Shown: positions 35,887 to 44,985, counted from the stretch's first letter. The stretch is 64,000 bases of DNA from Sphingomonas chungangi (GCF_013778325.1 NZ_JACEIB010000003.1:496001-560000), one strand, 5' to 3'. Program-made: numbers and translations. Notes: generated by a model from the sequence alone, not told the origin.

Positions 35887-37011
35887 TCAGGCGGCCGCCC
35901 GGCCCAGCCGGGCGAAGCGGTCGAGATGGTGGTCGGCGGTGCCGAACTCGGTCTCGATCGCCGTCGCCCGCTTGAAATAATGGCCAATGGCGAGCTCGTC
36001 GGTCATGCCCATGCCGCCATGCAGCTGCACCGCATTCTGGCCGACGAAGCGACTGGCGCGGCTCACCGTCACCTTGGCTGTAGAGGCGGCGCGGGCGCGT
36101 TCGGCGGGGTCCGCCCCGAGCTTCAACGTGGCGAGGAGCACCGCCGAAGATGCCATCTCGATCTGCATGAACATGTCGACCATGCGGTGCTGGAGCACCT
36201 GGAAGTCGGCGATCGCCTGGCCGAACTGTCGGCGTTGCTTCGTGTAGGTGATGGTGTCGGCGAGCAGCCGGCGCATTACGCCGACCGCCTCCGCGCCGGC
36301 CGCGGCGATCCCTGCGTCGCCCGCCGCCTCGATCAGGGGCAGCGCGCCCCCCTCCGGACCGATCAGCGCCGCCCGGGAAAGGATTACGCCTTCGAGCCGG
36401 ATGTCCGCCGCGCGGCGGCCGTCTATGGTGGGATAGGGAAAGAGCGTGACGCCGGCCGCCTGCGGATCGACGAGGAACAGTGAGACATTCTCGCCGGTGC
36501 GCGCGGTGATGAGCAACCCCGTCGCCCAGGGTGCGGCCGTGACGACGGATTTCACGCCGTCCAGCCGCCAGCCTTTACCGTCGAGCGTCGCGACCGTGGA
36601 TACCGGTGAGAAAGCGAAGCGCGATGCCGGCTCGGCCCACGCGAAGGCGAGGCGCGATCGGCCCGCAGCGATTTCCCGCAATTCCGCTTCGGCCATCGCA
36701 CCCCCCGCCGCGCGGAGCAAGCCACCGCCGATCACCACCGTTTCGAGGAACGGCTCGATCAGCAGCGCCTCGCCAAATTCCTCCATCAGGATCATCGTCG
36801 TTACCGGATCGCCGTCCAATCCGCCTTTCGCGACGGGAAGCGGCAGCGCGAGAACCCCGAGTTCTTCGGCCAGCGCCTGCCAGATTTCCGGGCGCCATCC
36901 AGCTTTCGACCGGCTCGCGATGCGACGCTGCTCGAACGGATAGCGCCGGGCGAGGAAGGCGCGCACGCCGTCGCGAAGCTGGCGCTGCTCGTCGGTGAAG
37001 CTGAAGTCCAT
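35887..37011 (-). CDS. acyl-CoA dehydrogenase, FadE-like (small, divergent)
   Basis: A 374-residue acyl-CoA dehydrogenase fold protein: MDFSFTDEQRQLRDGVRAFL, a flavin region with degenerate motifs (FAWAEPAS in place of the usual TEPxxGSD), TKQRRQFGQAIADFQVLQH, and VQLHGGMGMTDELAIGHYFKR. The degenerate flavin loop resembles the subunits of the heteromeric dehydrogenases used on steroid side chains in actinobacteria, so it may work with one of the other dehydrogenases here (inference). It follows the CoA ligase gene's stop by 9 nt on the far side: gene order is ALDH, ligase downstream, so the dehydrogenase start at 37011 is inside the same minus-strand operon after the ligase stop at 37021. Confidence 0.85.
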   Translation of the reverse strand: MDFSFTDEQRQLRDGVRAFLARRYPFEQRRIASRSKAGWRPEIWQALAEELGVLALPLPVAKGGLDGDPVTTMILMEEFGEALLIEPFLETVVIGGGLLRAAGGAMAEAELREIAAGRSRLAFAWAEPASRFAFSPVSTVATLDGKGWRLDGVKSVVTAAPWATGLLITARTGENVSLFLVDPQAAGVTLFPYPTIDGRRAADIRLEGVILSRAALIGPEGGALPLIEAAGDAGIAAAGAEAVGVMRRLLADTITYTKQRRQFGQAIADFQVLQHRMVDMFMQIEMASSAVLLATLKLGADPAERARAASTAKVTVSRASRFVGQNAVQLHGGMGMTDELAIGHYFKRATAIETEFGTADHHLDRFARLGRAAA

Positions 37012-37020
37012 CTCTCGTCC

Positions 37021-38553
37021 CTATCCGGCCTGGGCCTCAGCCCTATACTGATCGCGAAGCAGTCTCTTATAAAGTTTGCCGGTCGGCTCGCGCGGCAGGC
37101 TCTCGGCAAAATCGACCCGGCGCGGTGCCTTGATCGGGCCGAGCTTCTCGCGGGCGAAAGACCGCAGCGTCTCGGCCAGCTCCGCGCCCGCCTCGGCTCC
37201 ATTCATCAGCTCGACGACGGCGCAGACGCTCTCGCCCATCTCGGCATCGGGAATGCCGATCACCGCGGCGTCACGTACCGCCGGGTGGGTGATCAGCAGA
37301 TTCTCGATCTCCTGCGGATAGATGTTCACGCCGCCCGATATGATCATGAAATTGCGGCGGTCCGTCAGATAGAGATAGCCGGCCTCGTCCACCCAGCCGA
37401 CATCGCCGAGGGTCGTCCAGCCTCTGGCATTGGTCGCGGCTGCCGTTTTGTCCGGATCATTGTGATAGGAAAACGGCTGGCCGTTCTCGAAATAGATATC
37501 GCCGGCCTCACGCGGCGGCAGCTCCTCGCCATCCTCGCCACAGATGCGGATCGTGCCGATCAATGCGCGCCCGACCGACCCGGGGCGCTCCAGCCATTCG
37601 GCGCTGTCGATCGCGGTGAAGCCGTTCGCCTCGGTCGCCGAATAATATTCGCTGAGGATCGGCCCCCACCAGTCGATCATCGCCTGCTTCACCGGCACCG
37701 GACATGGTGCTGCGGCGTGGATCGCGATGTGCAGCGAGGAGACGTCGTAAGTCGCGCGTGTCTCTTCGGGCAGCTTGAGCATACGCACGAAATGGGTCGG
37801 CACCCACTGGGCTGCGTTCAGCCGGTGACGCTCGATCAGCGCCAACGCGGCCTCGGCGTCGAACCGGTCCATCACTACCACCAGCCCGCCGATACGCAGC
37901 ACCGCCATCGACCAGCGAAGCGGCGCCGCATGGTAGAGTGGAGCGGGGCAGAGATAGCGGGTGTCGGCGGTGAAGCCGTAGCGCCGCTCGACGAGCGTAT
38001 CGAGCACGGTGGCGGTGTCGATCGGCGCGCCCGGCTCGATCACGCGGCGAATGCCCTTCGGCCGCCCCGTCGTGCCGGACGAATAGAGCATGTCCGATCC
38101 CATCGTTTCGTCGGCAACGGGGTGGGCAGGCAGCGCAGCGATCCGCTCGATCAGGCCGTCCGTGCCCTCCAGCCGGAGCCCGGTCGTGCCGGGCGCCTCG
38201 CGCATCGCCGACTCCACCCGCTCGGCCGTCCGTTCCGAATAGACGACGAAGGCAGCGCCGCAGTCTCGCAGGATGTAGGCCAAATCGCCCGCGGCCAGGC
38301 TGGTCGACAGCGATACGAACAGCAGGCCGGAACGTTGTGCCGACCAGACCAACGGGAACACCCACTCGTGATTCTCGACCACCAGCGCGATGACATCGCC
38401 GGCTTGCAACCCTCCGGTTCGCCAGAATTGAGCGAGACGGTTCGAGCGCGCGTCGAGTTTGGCATAGCTGATCATCCGCCCGGTCGCCGCCATCACATAG
38501 GCGATCCGATCGGGGGCGTCGCGCGCGACCTCGCTCGGATGACGCCAGCACAT
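37021..38553 (-). CDS. acyl-CoA synthetase (AMP-dependent), FadD-like
   Basis: A 510-residue adenylate-forming ligase: YSSGTTGRPKGI (P-loop), YYSATEANGF (adenine motif), GDVGWVDEAGYLYLTDRRNFMIISGGVNI and a C-terminal LPREPTGKLYK with the catalytic Lys. It differs clearly from the two 499-residue ligases, so it should act on another acid. The ATG at 38553 lies 3 nt after the ALDH stop, suggesting coupling: the ALDH could make the acid that this ligase activates and the downstream acyl-CoA dehydrogenase then oxidises. Confidence 0.92.
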   Translation of the reverse strand: MCWRHPSEVARDAPDRIAYVMAATGRMISYAKLDARSNRLAQFWRTGGLQAGDVIALVVENHEWVFPLVWSAQRSGLLFVSLSTSLAAGDLAYILRDCGAAFVVYSERTAERVESAMREAPGTTGLRLEGTDGLIERIAALPAHPVADETMGSDMLYSSGTTGRPKGIRRVIEPGAPIDTATVLDTLVERRYGFTADTRYLCPAPLYHAAPLRWSMAVLRIGGLVVVMDRFDAEAALALIERHRLNAAQWVPTHFVRMLKLPEETRATYDVSSLHIAIHAAAPCPVPVKQAMIDWWGPILSEYYSATEANGFTAIDSAEWLERPGSVGRALIGTIRICGEDGEELPPREAGDIYFENGQPFSYHNDPDKTAAATNARGWTTLGDVGWVDEAGYLYLTDRRNFMIISGGVNIYPQEIENLLITHPAVRDAAVIGIPDAEMGESVCAVVELMNGAEAGAELAETLRSFAREKLGPIKAPRRVDFAESLPREPTGKLYKRLLRDQYRAEAQAG

Positions 38554-38556
38554 GTG

Positions 38557-39981
38557 TCAGGCGATCGCGGCTTTGGGGATGAAGATCGTCCGGGGCTGGG
38601 TGAATTCCAGCAGCCCGGCCGCGCCGTTCTCGACACCGATACCGGATTGCTTGGCGCCGGCGAAGGGAGTGAAGGGCGTATTCTGCAGGTTCTGGTTGAT
38701 CCAGATGGTGCCGGTATCCATCCGTCTGGCGATCTCCACCGCCTTGTTGATATCGCGCGACCATACTGCGCCGCCAAGGCCATAATCGGAATCGTTGGCG
38801 CGCGCGATCACGTCGTCGATGTCGCGAAACTTGAGCAGAGGCAGGATCGGCCCGAACGCTTCCTCGGTCACGACGTGCGCATCTTCGGGCGGATTGTCGA
38901 CGATGGTGATAGGCACGAAATAGCCCTTCGCTGGCACCTCCTTGCCCTGCAGCAGCGTCAGGCCGGACGCCTTCGCCTCGTCGATCAACGCCATGACGCG
39001 GTCGTGCTGCGGCTTGTTCTGGATCGGGCCGTAATCGGTGCCCGGCGCGGCGCCGTCGCCCACCGTCACCCGCCGCGCGATCTCGTGTAGCCGATCGCGC
39101 AGCGCGTCATAGATATCCTCATGGATATACATGCGCTTGGTCGCGATGCAGACCTGCGCGCTGTTGTAGAAGGCGCCGTGGAAGATCTGCTCGACCACCG
39201 CATCGAGATCGATGTCGGGCATCACGATCGCCGCGTCGTTGCCGCCGAGCTCCAACGTCACGCGCTTCAGGTCCTTCGCGGCGCTCTCCATCACGCGCTT
39301 GCCGGTGGCGGTCGATCCGGTGAAGCTGATCTTGGCGAAGCCGGGATGCGACGTCATCATCGGCCCTAGCTCGTCGCCGCCGGTGACGATGTTGAGCACG
39401 CCGTCCGGCACCAGCCCGCGCAGCAGCTCGCCGATCTTGAGCATGCAGAGCGGCGTGAAAGGCGAAGGCTTCAGTACCATCGTGTTGCCGGCCAGCAGCG
39501 CCGGCGCGATCTTCCACATCGCCAGCAGGACGGGGAAGTTCCACGGCACGATCGCGCAGACCACGCCCAGCGGGACATGATGCACCTCGATCCGCCGTGT
39601 CTCGCTGTCCTCGGTCACCTCGACGGGAAGATCGAGCTTGGTGGTGGCGCGCAGCCACCAGGCGCCGCCCTTGACCTCCTGGATGGCGAGTGGCAGCGGG
39701 CGGCCCTGTTCGCGGGTGAAGAGCCGGCCGAGCGCCTCGGCATGCTCGCCGATCCGCTGGGCGGCCTCGGAGAGGATGCGGCGGCGCTCTACGATCGGCG
39801 TATCGCGCCATGCCGGGAAGGCGGCACGGGCGGCTACCACCGCCGCATCCAGATCGGCTGCGGTTGCGCGGGGCGCCTGCGCGAAGACGTCGCCATCGGC
39901 GGGATTGACGACGTCGATCGTGCCGTCGCCCGAAGCGGGCCGGCCGCCGATCGTCATGGTGTAACCCGTCTCGAAATCCAT
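38557..39981 (-). CDS. aldehyde dehydrogenase family protein
   Basis: A 474-residue aldehyde dehydrogenase with VPWNFPVL, SFTGSTATGKR, ELGGNDA (general-base Glu), SAQVC (nucleophile) and EEAFGPILPLLKF. It is similar along its length to the divergent ALDH at 40132-41550, which suggests a duplicated pair. It oxidises an aldehyde to a carboxylate for the coupled CoA ligase. ATG 39981 follows GGAGACGGACGTC. Site A7 lies 68 bp upstream in the shared divergent gap. Confidence 0.92.
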   Translation of the reverse strand: MDFETGYTMTIGGRPASGDGTIDVVNPADGDVFAQAPRATAADLDAAVVAARAAFPAWRDTPIVERRRILSEAAQRIGEHAEALGRLFTREQGRPLPLAIQEVKGGAWWLRATTKLDLPVEVTEDSETRRIEVHHVPLGVVCAIVPWNFPVLLAMWKIAPALLAGNTMVLKPSPFTPLCMLKIGELLRGLVPDGVLNIVTGGDELGPMMTSHPGFAKISFTGSTATGKRVMESAAKDLKRVTLELGGNDAAIVMPDIDLDAVVEQIFHGAFYNSAQVCIATKRMYIHEDIYDALRDRLHEIARRVTVGDGAAPGTDYGPIQNKPQHDRVMALIDEAKASGLTLLQGKEVPAKGYFVPITIVDNPPEDAHVVTEEAFGPILPLLKFRDIDDVIARANDSDYGLGGAVWSRDINKAVEIARRMDTGTIWINQNLQNTPFTPFAGAKQSGIGVENGAAGLLEFTQPRTIFIPKAAIA

Positions 39982-40049
39982 GACGTCCGTCTCCGTCGCT
40001 CACTGCTTGCGCTTGGCGGTAGCATCGGCGCCAGCGCCCCGCAACCGAG

Positions 40050-40065
40050 TTAGTCGATCGATTGA
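40050..40065. promoter_or_regulatory. class A palindrome A7
   Basis: TTAGTC-GATC-GATTGA (5 of 6 and 6 of 6 arm matches) in the gap between the two divergent ALDH genes, nearer the minus-strand gene. Confidence 0.55.
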
Positions 40066-40095
40066 AAATGATGTCGACAGGGCGCTCGCATAGAT

Positions 40096-40111
40096 TTAAT
40101 CGAGAAATTAG
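40096..40111. promoter_or_regulatory. class A palindrome A8
   Basis: TTAATC-GAGA-AATTAG has a perfect left arm and a weaker right arm. It ends 2 nt before an ATG at 40114 and 20 nt before the preferred ALDH start at 40132. Confidence 0.5.
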
Positions 40112-40131
40112 ATATGGCGTTGGAGAGCGAG

Positions 40132-41550
40132 ATGAGCGAGTCCCGGGCTTTCACGATGACGATCGGCGGTCGCAGCGTCTTCGGCGAGAGCGTGGCGATC
40201 GCGATCGCCGATCCGGCCACGGGCGCAGCCTTCGCCGAGGCGCCCGGGTGCTCGCAGGCGCAGCTCGATGCGGCGGTAAATGCGGCAAGGGCGGCCTTTG
40301 CCGGCTGGGCGGCGATGCCTTTCGCCGATCGCACCGCGCTGGTCGCAAAGATCGCCGAGGTGATCGAGGCTAATCTCGACGAGTTGAAGACGCTGCTTAC
40401 CCGCGAGCAGGGCAAGCCGCATGAGGTAGCGACCGGCGAGCTGCAGGGCGCGGCCTATTGGGCGATGTCGGCGGCGGGTTTCACCGATCCCGACGAAGAC
40501 AGCGGGACCGCCGAGCGCCAAGTGCGGACGCGCCGCCTGCCGTTGGGCGTGGTCGGCGCGATCGTCCCCTGGAACTACCCCGTGCTCACCGCGCTGATGA
40601 AGATCGTGCCGGCGCTTTCGGCCGGCAATACCTTGGTGCTGAAACCGGCCCCGACCACGCCGCTAGCAACGCTGCGGCTGGGCGAATTGCTGCAAGGGTT
40701 GCTGCCAGACGGCGTGCTCAACATCGTTTCGGGCGGCGCCGATCTCGGCCCGTGGATGACGGCGCACCCCGGCTTCGACAAGATCACCTTCACGGGATCG
40801 ACGGCGGTCGGAAAGCACATCATGCGCGCGGCGGCCGACCGCGTGCAGCGCTTCACGCTGGAGCTCGGCGGCAACGACGCGGCGATCGTGCTGCCGGACG
40901 TCGATTTGGAAGCGGTGGCGCGGAAGATTTTTTGGGGCGCGCTGCTCAATTCCGGGCAGATCTGCGTCGCGGCCAAGCGCGTCTATGTCCATGAGGATAT
41001 CTACGATCGCTTCCTCGAGGCCTTCGTCGCGATCGTGAAGGACACGAAGATGGGGCCGGGGGACCAACCCGGCGTCCAACTCGGCCCGATCCAGAACAAG
41101 GCGCAGTTCGATCGTGTGACGCGCCTTGCCGAGGAGGCGCGCGCCGCCGGCTACCGCCTCATCCAGGGCGAGGCGCCGGAGGGGCCGGGCTATTTCTTCC
41201 CGGTCACCCTCGTCGACAATCCTGCCGACGATGCCGAGATCGTGCGCGAGGAGCAGTTCGGCCCGGTGCTGCCGATCTTGAAGTTCCGCGACGCGGAGGA
41301 TGTGATCGCGCGCGCCAACGGCACCGCCTACGGCCTCGCCGGATCGGTCTGGTCGGCCGATGTCGCTGCGGCGGGCGCGATCGCCGACCGGCTCGATTGC
41401 GGCACCGTCTGGGTCAACACGATCATGGATGCACCGGCGGATCAGCCGCTCGGCGGGCACAAGCAATCGGGCTTCGGGATCGAGAACGGCCAGCTCGGCT
41501 TACTCGAATATACCAGCCTGCAGACGCGGGTGACGGTGCCGGCGGGTTGA
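40132..41550 (+). CDS. aldehyde dehydrogenase family protein
   Basis: A 472-residue aldehyde dehydrogenase: VPWNYPVL, TFTGSTAVGKH, ELGGNDA, SGQIC (catalytic Cys), EEQFGPVLPILKF and a C-terminal HKQSGFGIENGQ. It is the closest relative in the window of the divergent ALDH at 38557-39981. The start is ATG 40132 with GGAGAGCGAG upstream. The earlier ATG at 40114 directly abuts operator A8 and has no ribosome site. It is a single gene, ending 3 bp before the convergent TetR-2 stop. Confidence 0.92.
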   Translation: MSESRAFTMTIGGRSVFGESVAIAIADPATGAAFAEAPGCSQAQLDAAVNAARAAFAGWAAMPFADRTALVAKIAEVIEANLDELKTLLTREQGKPHEVATGELQGAAYWAMSAAGFTDPDEDSGTAERQVRTRRLPLGVVGAIVPWNYPVLTALMKIVPALSAGNTLVLKPAPTTPLATLRLGELLQGLLPDGVLNIVSGGADLGPWMTAHPGFDKITFTGSTAVGKHIMRAAADRVQRFTLELGGNDAAIVLPDVDLEAVARKIFWGALLNSGQICVAAKRVYVHEDIYDRFLEAFVAIVKDTKMGPGDQPGVQLGPIQNKAQFDRVTRLAEEARAAGYRLIQGEAPEGPGYFFPVTLVDNPADDAEIVREEQFGPVLPILKFRDAEDVIARANGTAYGLAGSVWSADVAAAGAIADRLDCGTVWVNTIMDAPADQPLGGHKQSGFGIENGQLGLLEYTSLQTRVTVPAG

Positions 41551-41553
41551 GGA

Positions 41554-42198
41554 TCAGCCGGCTGGCTTGTCGGCGACAATGCCGATCAGGATCACATCGA
41601 GCAACGTCGCCGTGTAGCGGCGGCGCAGATTGTCGTCGATCTCGGCGATGCCGAAGGCCGAGCGCAGGATGTGCTGGCCGAAGAAGAGCTGGTCGCAGGC
41701 GCCGAGAATGATGAAGTAGAACATCATCGGGTCGACAGGTTTGAACACACCCTTGGCGATGCCGTCCTCGAGCAGGAGGCGCTGTGTTTCGGCGAGCGGC
41801 TTGGAGATCGTCTCGGCGACCTCGCGTCCCAGTTCCGGATCCTCGAACATGTAGTGGATCAGGCGGTTCACGTAGGGGAAGCGGAAATAGACGTTAATGA
41901 TCGCCTTGACGTGCAGCTTCAGCTTCTCGACCGGGTTCAGCTCCATCTCCAGCAGGCCGTCCATCTGCTGTATGCCCTTCCCGAGCACGTCCTTCACCAG
42001 TGCGAGCAGAAGCCCGTTCTTGCTGCCGAAATAATATTTGACGAGCGCCGAATTGAGGCCCGACTTACGTGCGATATCGCTGAGCGAGATATCGATCGTG
42101 CTGCGCTCGGTCATGAGCGCACCCGCTGCCTTCAGCAGCTGATCCCGGGATGACAGCTTCTCGCCATCTTGTGTCTTTGCAACCGCTGTCGCCACCAT
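41554..42198 (-). CDS. TetR family transcriptional regulator (TetR-2)
   Basis: A 214-residue TetR-type regulator with a short N-terminal arm and a helix-turn-helix at about residues 37-60 (ISLSDIARKSGLNSALVKYYF). The C-terminal domain is helical with aromatic-rich stretches (VYFRFPYVNRLIHYMF), suitable for a bulky hydrophobic or acyl-CoA ligand. It is distinct from TetR-1. A class A-like palindrome (A9) sits 30 bp upstream of its ATG, so it is the likely reader of class A sites (inference). Confidence 0.9.
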   Translation of the reverse strand: MVATAVAKTQDGEKLSSRDQLLKAAGALMTERSTIDISLSDIARKSGLNSALVKYYFGSKNGLLLALVKDVLGKGIQQMDGLLEMELNPVEKLKLHVKAIINVYFRFPYVNRLIHYMFEDPELGREVAETISKPLAETQRLLLEDGIAKGVFKPVDPMMFYFIILGACDQLFFGQHILRSAFGIAEIDDNLRRRYTATLLDVILIGIVADKPAG

Positions 42199-42228
42199 CG
42201 GACCCTCTTAAGGAAAGCGATGGTGGCG

Positions 42229-42244
42229 ATCAACAATCGATTAC
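42229..42244. promoter_or_regulatory. class A palindrome A9, weak
   Basis: On the minus strand GTAATC-GATT-GTTGAT, 30 bp upstream of TetR-2. It resembles A4 (TTAATC-GATT-GATGAA); candidate autoregulatory site. Confidence 0.4.
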
Positions 42245-42271
42245 GTAGCGTCCACAGGGTTTTTCGGTGTT

Positions 42272-43051
42272 CTAGCGTGGCGACATGCGGATCGCGCCGT
42301 CGAGGCGAACATCCTCGCCGTTGAAATAGGAATTGCGGCACATCTCGACCGCGAGACTCGCATATTCCGGCGCATTGCCGAGCCGCTTGGGGAAGGGAAC
42401 GCTGGCGGCCAGCGCATCCTTCACATGCTGCGGCGCGCCGTTCATCAGCGGCGTGTTGAAGATGCCGGGCAGGATCGTATTGACGCGGATGCCGTCACCC
42501 ATCAGGTCGCGCGCGATCGGCAGCGTCATGCCGACGATGCCGCCCTTGGAGGCCGAATAGGCCGCCTGGCCGGCCTGACCATCTTCCGCCGCGACCGAGG
42601 CGGTGTTGACGATCGCGCCGCGCTCGCCGTCCTCCATCGGGTCGAGCGTCAGCATGCCGGCGGCCGCCTTGGCGATGCAGCGGAAAGTGCCGACGAGATT
42701 GATCTGGATGATGCGATCGAACTGGTCGATCGGGAAGTGCCGGATCTCGCCCGTATCGCGTGCGCGGCTGGCGGTCTTGATCGCGTTGCCGGTGCCGGCG
42801 CAATTGACCAGGATGCGCTCCTGCCCGTGTGCGGCGCGCGCCTTGGCGAAGCCGGCATCGACGGAGGCCTCGTCGGTAACGTTGACCTGGCAGAAAATGC
42901 CGCCGATCTCGCTTGCGACCTGTTCGCCGCGTTCGGCATTGAGATCGAATAGGGCGACCTTCACGCCCTGTTCGGCCAGCGCGCGCGCCGTTGCCTCGCC
43001 CAGGCCGCTTGCGCCGCCCGTCACCACTGCCGCGCAACCTTCCAACTTCAT
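42272..43051 (-). CDS. SDR oxidoreductase, 3-hydroxyacyl-CoA dehydrogenase type 2 (HSD10)-like
   Basis: A 259-residue SDR with TGGASGLG, FDLNAERG (Asp after beta-2, NAD preference), NCAGTGNAIKT, NTASVAAEDGQAGQAAYSASK and LPGIFNTPLMNGAP. This last set of motifs is characteristic of type 2 3-hydroxyacyl-CoA dehydrogenases (HSD17B10-like). It likely performs the 3-hydroxyacyl-CoA oxidation step of beta-oxidation and may also act on steroid-like alcohols. AAGGACATCGGAC precedes ATG 43051. It follows another SDR gene by 40 nt. Confidence 0.9.
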   Translation of the reverse strand: MKLEGCAAVVTGGASGLGEATARALAEQGVKVALFDLNAERGEQVASEIGGIFCQVNVTDEASVDAGFAKARAAHGQERILVNCAGTGNAIKTASRARDTGEIRHFPIDQFDRIIQINLVGTFRCIAKAAAGMLTLDPMEDGERGAIVNTASVAAEDGQAGQAAYSASKGGIVGMTLPIARDLMGDGIRVNTILPGIFNTPLMNGAPQHVKDALAASVPFPKRLGNAPEYASLAVEMCRNSYFNGEDVRLDGAIRMSPR

Positions 43052-43091
43052 GTCCGATGTCCTTCTTTCTGAATGGGTTTGAAAAATGCGG

Positions 43092-43853
43092 TCAGAGCGT
43101 CTGACCGTCGTCGATGGTGAAGACGCCGCCGGTCACCTGCGCGCTCGCATCGGCGCAGAGATAGGTGACGATGGGATCGAGCACATCGACGTCCATCAAC
43201 CGGCGCCGCGGGAAGGTGGCGAGCAAGGCTTTCGCCTTGTCCGAGTCCAGCCAGTCGTCGGTCAGCTCGGTGCGCATATAACCCGGCGCCACGATATTGA
43301 CGTTGACGCCCTTGCCCGACCAGTCGCGCGCCAGCGTGCGCCCGAGCTGGTTCACCGCAGCCTTGGACGCGCTGTAGATCGGGTTGTTGGGCTGGACATA
43401 TTGCGCCGTCACCGAGGAGATCAGCACGATCCGGCCGTGCTGCCGCTCGGCCGCGCCTTGCACGATCATGCGCCGCGCCGCCTCGCGCGCCGTCAGGAAC
43501 ACGCCCCGCGCGTTCACCGCGAAGATGCGATCGAAATCCTCCACGGCCATGCCCAATGCGCTGCCGCCAATCGTCATGCCGGCATTGGCGACGACGCTGT
43601 CGACCGGGCCGATCGCCGCCTCGGCCGCGTCGAAGCCGGCGATCACCGAGGCTTCGTCCGCCACGTCCATCGCGATCGAGACGGCGGTGCCGCCGGCGCC
43701 CTCGATCCCCACCTGTGTCTCGGCGAGCATCGCGGTTCGCCGCGCGGCCAGCACCAGCCGTGCGCCGCATCCGGCGAGCGTGCCGGCGAGGTGCTTGCCG
43801 ACGCCCGACGAGGCGCCCGTGATCAGGATCGTGCGATTGGACAGATCGAACAA
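43092..43853 (-). CDS. SDR family oxidoreductase (TTG start)
   Basis: A 253-residue SDR with TGASSGVG, ARR after beta-2 (NADPH-leaning), NAGMTIGG, SSVTAQY and the catalytic YSASK. The start appears to be a TTG at 43853 preceded by AAGGGGGAAAG; it gives the expected short N-terminus (MFDLSNRTILITG) and no ATG lies close by in frame. It heads a two-gene unit with the HSD10-like SDR. Site A10 is 52 bp upstream. Confidence 0.88.
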   Translation of the reverse strand: MFDLSNRTILITGASSGVGKHLAGTLAGCGARLVLAARRTAMLAETQVGIEGAGGTAVSIAMDVADEASVIAGFDAAEAAIGPVDSVVANAGMTIGGSALGMAVEDFDRIFAVNARGVFLTAREAARRMIVQGAAERQHGRIVLISSVTAQYVQPNNPIYSASKAAVNQLGRTLARDWSGKGVNVNIVAPGYMRTELTDDWLDSDKAKALLATFPRRRLMDVDVLDPIVTYLCADASAQVTGGVFTIDDGQTL

Positions 43854-43905
43854 GCTTTCCCCCTTCGCGGTGCGCGGCCCGGTTAGCGATCGCCGTCCGG
43901 CAGTG

Positions 43906-43921
43906 TCAAACGAATGATTAA
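43906..43921. promoter_or_regulatory. class A palindrome A10
   Basis: TCAAAC-GAAT-GATTAA has a perfect right arm and a 4 of 6 left arm. It lies just past the 3' end of the quinone reductase gene and 52 bp upstream of the SDR start at 43853. Confidence 0.45.
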
Positions 43922-43922
43922 T

Positions 43923-44933
43923 TCAGTCGATCGGCGCACCGCCGACCTCGACCACCAACTTTCCGACCACCGCGCGACCGACAAGTTGCGCAATCGCCTG
44001 CCCGCCCTGCGCGAGATCGAAGCGCGCCGAAACCAGCGGGCGGATCGCACCCTGCTCATACCATTCGAGCAGTTCCTCGACGTTGGCGCGGTTGCGTTCC
44101 GGGAAGCGCTCGATGAAGGATCCCCAGAATACGCCGATAACGTGGCAGCCCTTGAGCAGCGGCAGGTTGAGCGGAATGCTGGGGATGCCCGCCGGGAACC
44201 CGACGACCAGGAAGCGGCCGTCCCACGCGAGGCTGCGCAGCGCCGGCTCCGAATAGCTGCCGCCGACCGGATCGTAGATCACGTCGACTTCGCCGTCGGC
44301 GAGCGCCCTTATCTCCTCGGTCAGCGCGCGACCCTGCGCCTTGTCGAGCGGGCCGGGCGCATAGACGAAGCCGGCGTCCGCGCCGCGCGCGCGCGCCACA
44401 GCGAGCTTCTCCTCGCTCGATACGCCGGCGATCACCCGCGCGCCCATATGCTTGCCGAGCTCGACCGCCGCGAGGCCGACGCCGCCCGCAGCGCCCAGCA
44501 CCAGCAGCGTCTCGCCCGGCTGCAGACGGGCGCGATCCTTCAGCGCGTGATGCGAGGTGCCGTAGGTCATGAGGAAGGCCGAGGCTTCGTCAAAGGGCAT
44601 CGATGCGGGCATGCCGTAGCAACGGACCGCGGGGAGGACCATCTTCTCGGCCAGTCCACCGCAGACGTTGCCGCCCAGAACCCGGTCTCCGATACGGAAG
44701 CCGCTCACTCCTTCGCCGAGCTGATCGACCACGCCGCTCACCTCGGCGCCGGGCGAGAAGGGGCGTTCCGGCCTGAACTGGTAGCGATCCTCGATGATCA
44801 GCGCGTCCGGGTAATTGACGCCGCACGCTGCGACTGCGATACGAATGTCGCCCGGCCCGGCCACAGGATCGGGCAGGGTCGCCAGTTCGAGTGTTTCGGG
44901 TCCGCCCGTCCTCACGCTCACCAGCGCCCGCAT
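43923..44933 (-). CDS. zinc-free MDR oxidoreductase, NADPH:quinone reductase-like
   Basis: A 336-residue medium-chain reductase of the quinone oxidoreductase branch: GVNYPDALIIEDRYQ near the start, PGAEVSGVV, the nucleotide fold GAAGGVGLAAVELG and YDPVGG. The catalytic-zinc cysteine/histidine set is absent. Relatives reduce quinones or enoyl-CoA/enone double bonds with NADPH; reduction of a conjugated ketone is plausible here. I chose ATG 44933 with GGGAGGCTGGGG upstream over an in-frame start 12 codons earlier. It is divergent from the ferredoxin gene, with A11 between. Confidence 0.9.
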   Translation of the reverse strand: MRALVSVRTGGPETLELATLPDPVAGPGDIRIAVAACGVNYPDALIIEDRYQFRPERPFSPGAEVSGVVDQLGEGVSGFRIGDRVLGGNVCGGLAEKMVLPAVRCYGMPASMPFDEASAFLMTYGTSHHALKDRARLQPGETLLVLGAAGGVGLAAVELGKHMGARVIAGVSSEEKLAVARARGADAGFVYAPGPLDKAQGRALTEEIRALADGEVDVIYDPVGGSYSEPALRSLAWDGRFLVVGFPAGIPSIPLNLPLLKGCHVIGVFWGSFIERFPERNRANVEELLEWYEQGAIRPLVSARFDLAQGGQAIAQLVGRAVVGKLVVEVGGAPID

Positions 44934-44969
44934 CCCCAGCCTCCCGCTTGCCGTTCTGCCCGCCCTCAT

Positions 44970-44985
44970 TTAATCGAGTAATGAG
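44970..44985. promoter_or_regulatory. class A palindrome A11
   Basis: TTAATC-GAGT-AATGAG has a perfect left arm. It is also embedded in the perfect repeat CTCATT-N9-AATGAG (44965-44985). It lies between the divergent quinone reductase and ferredoxin genes. Confidence 0.5.
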
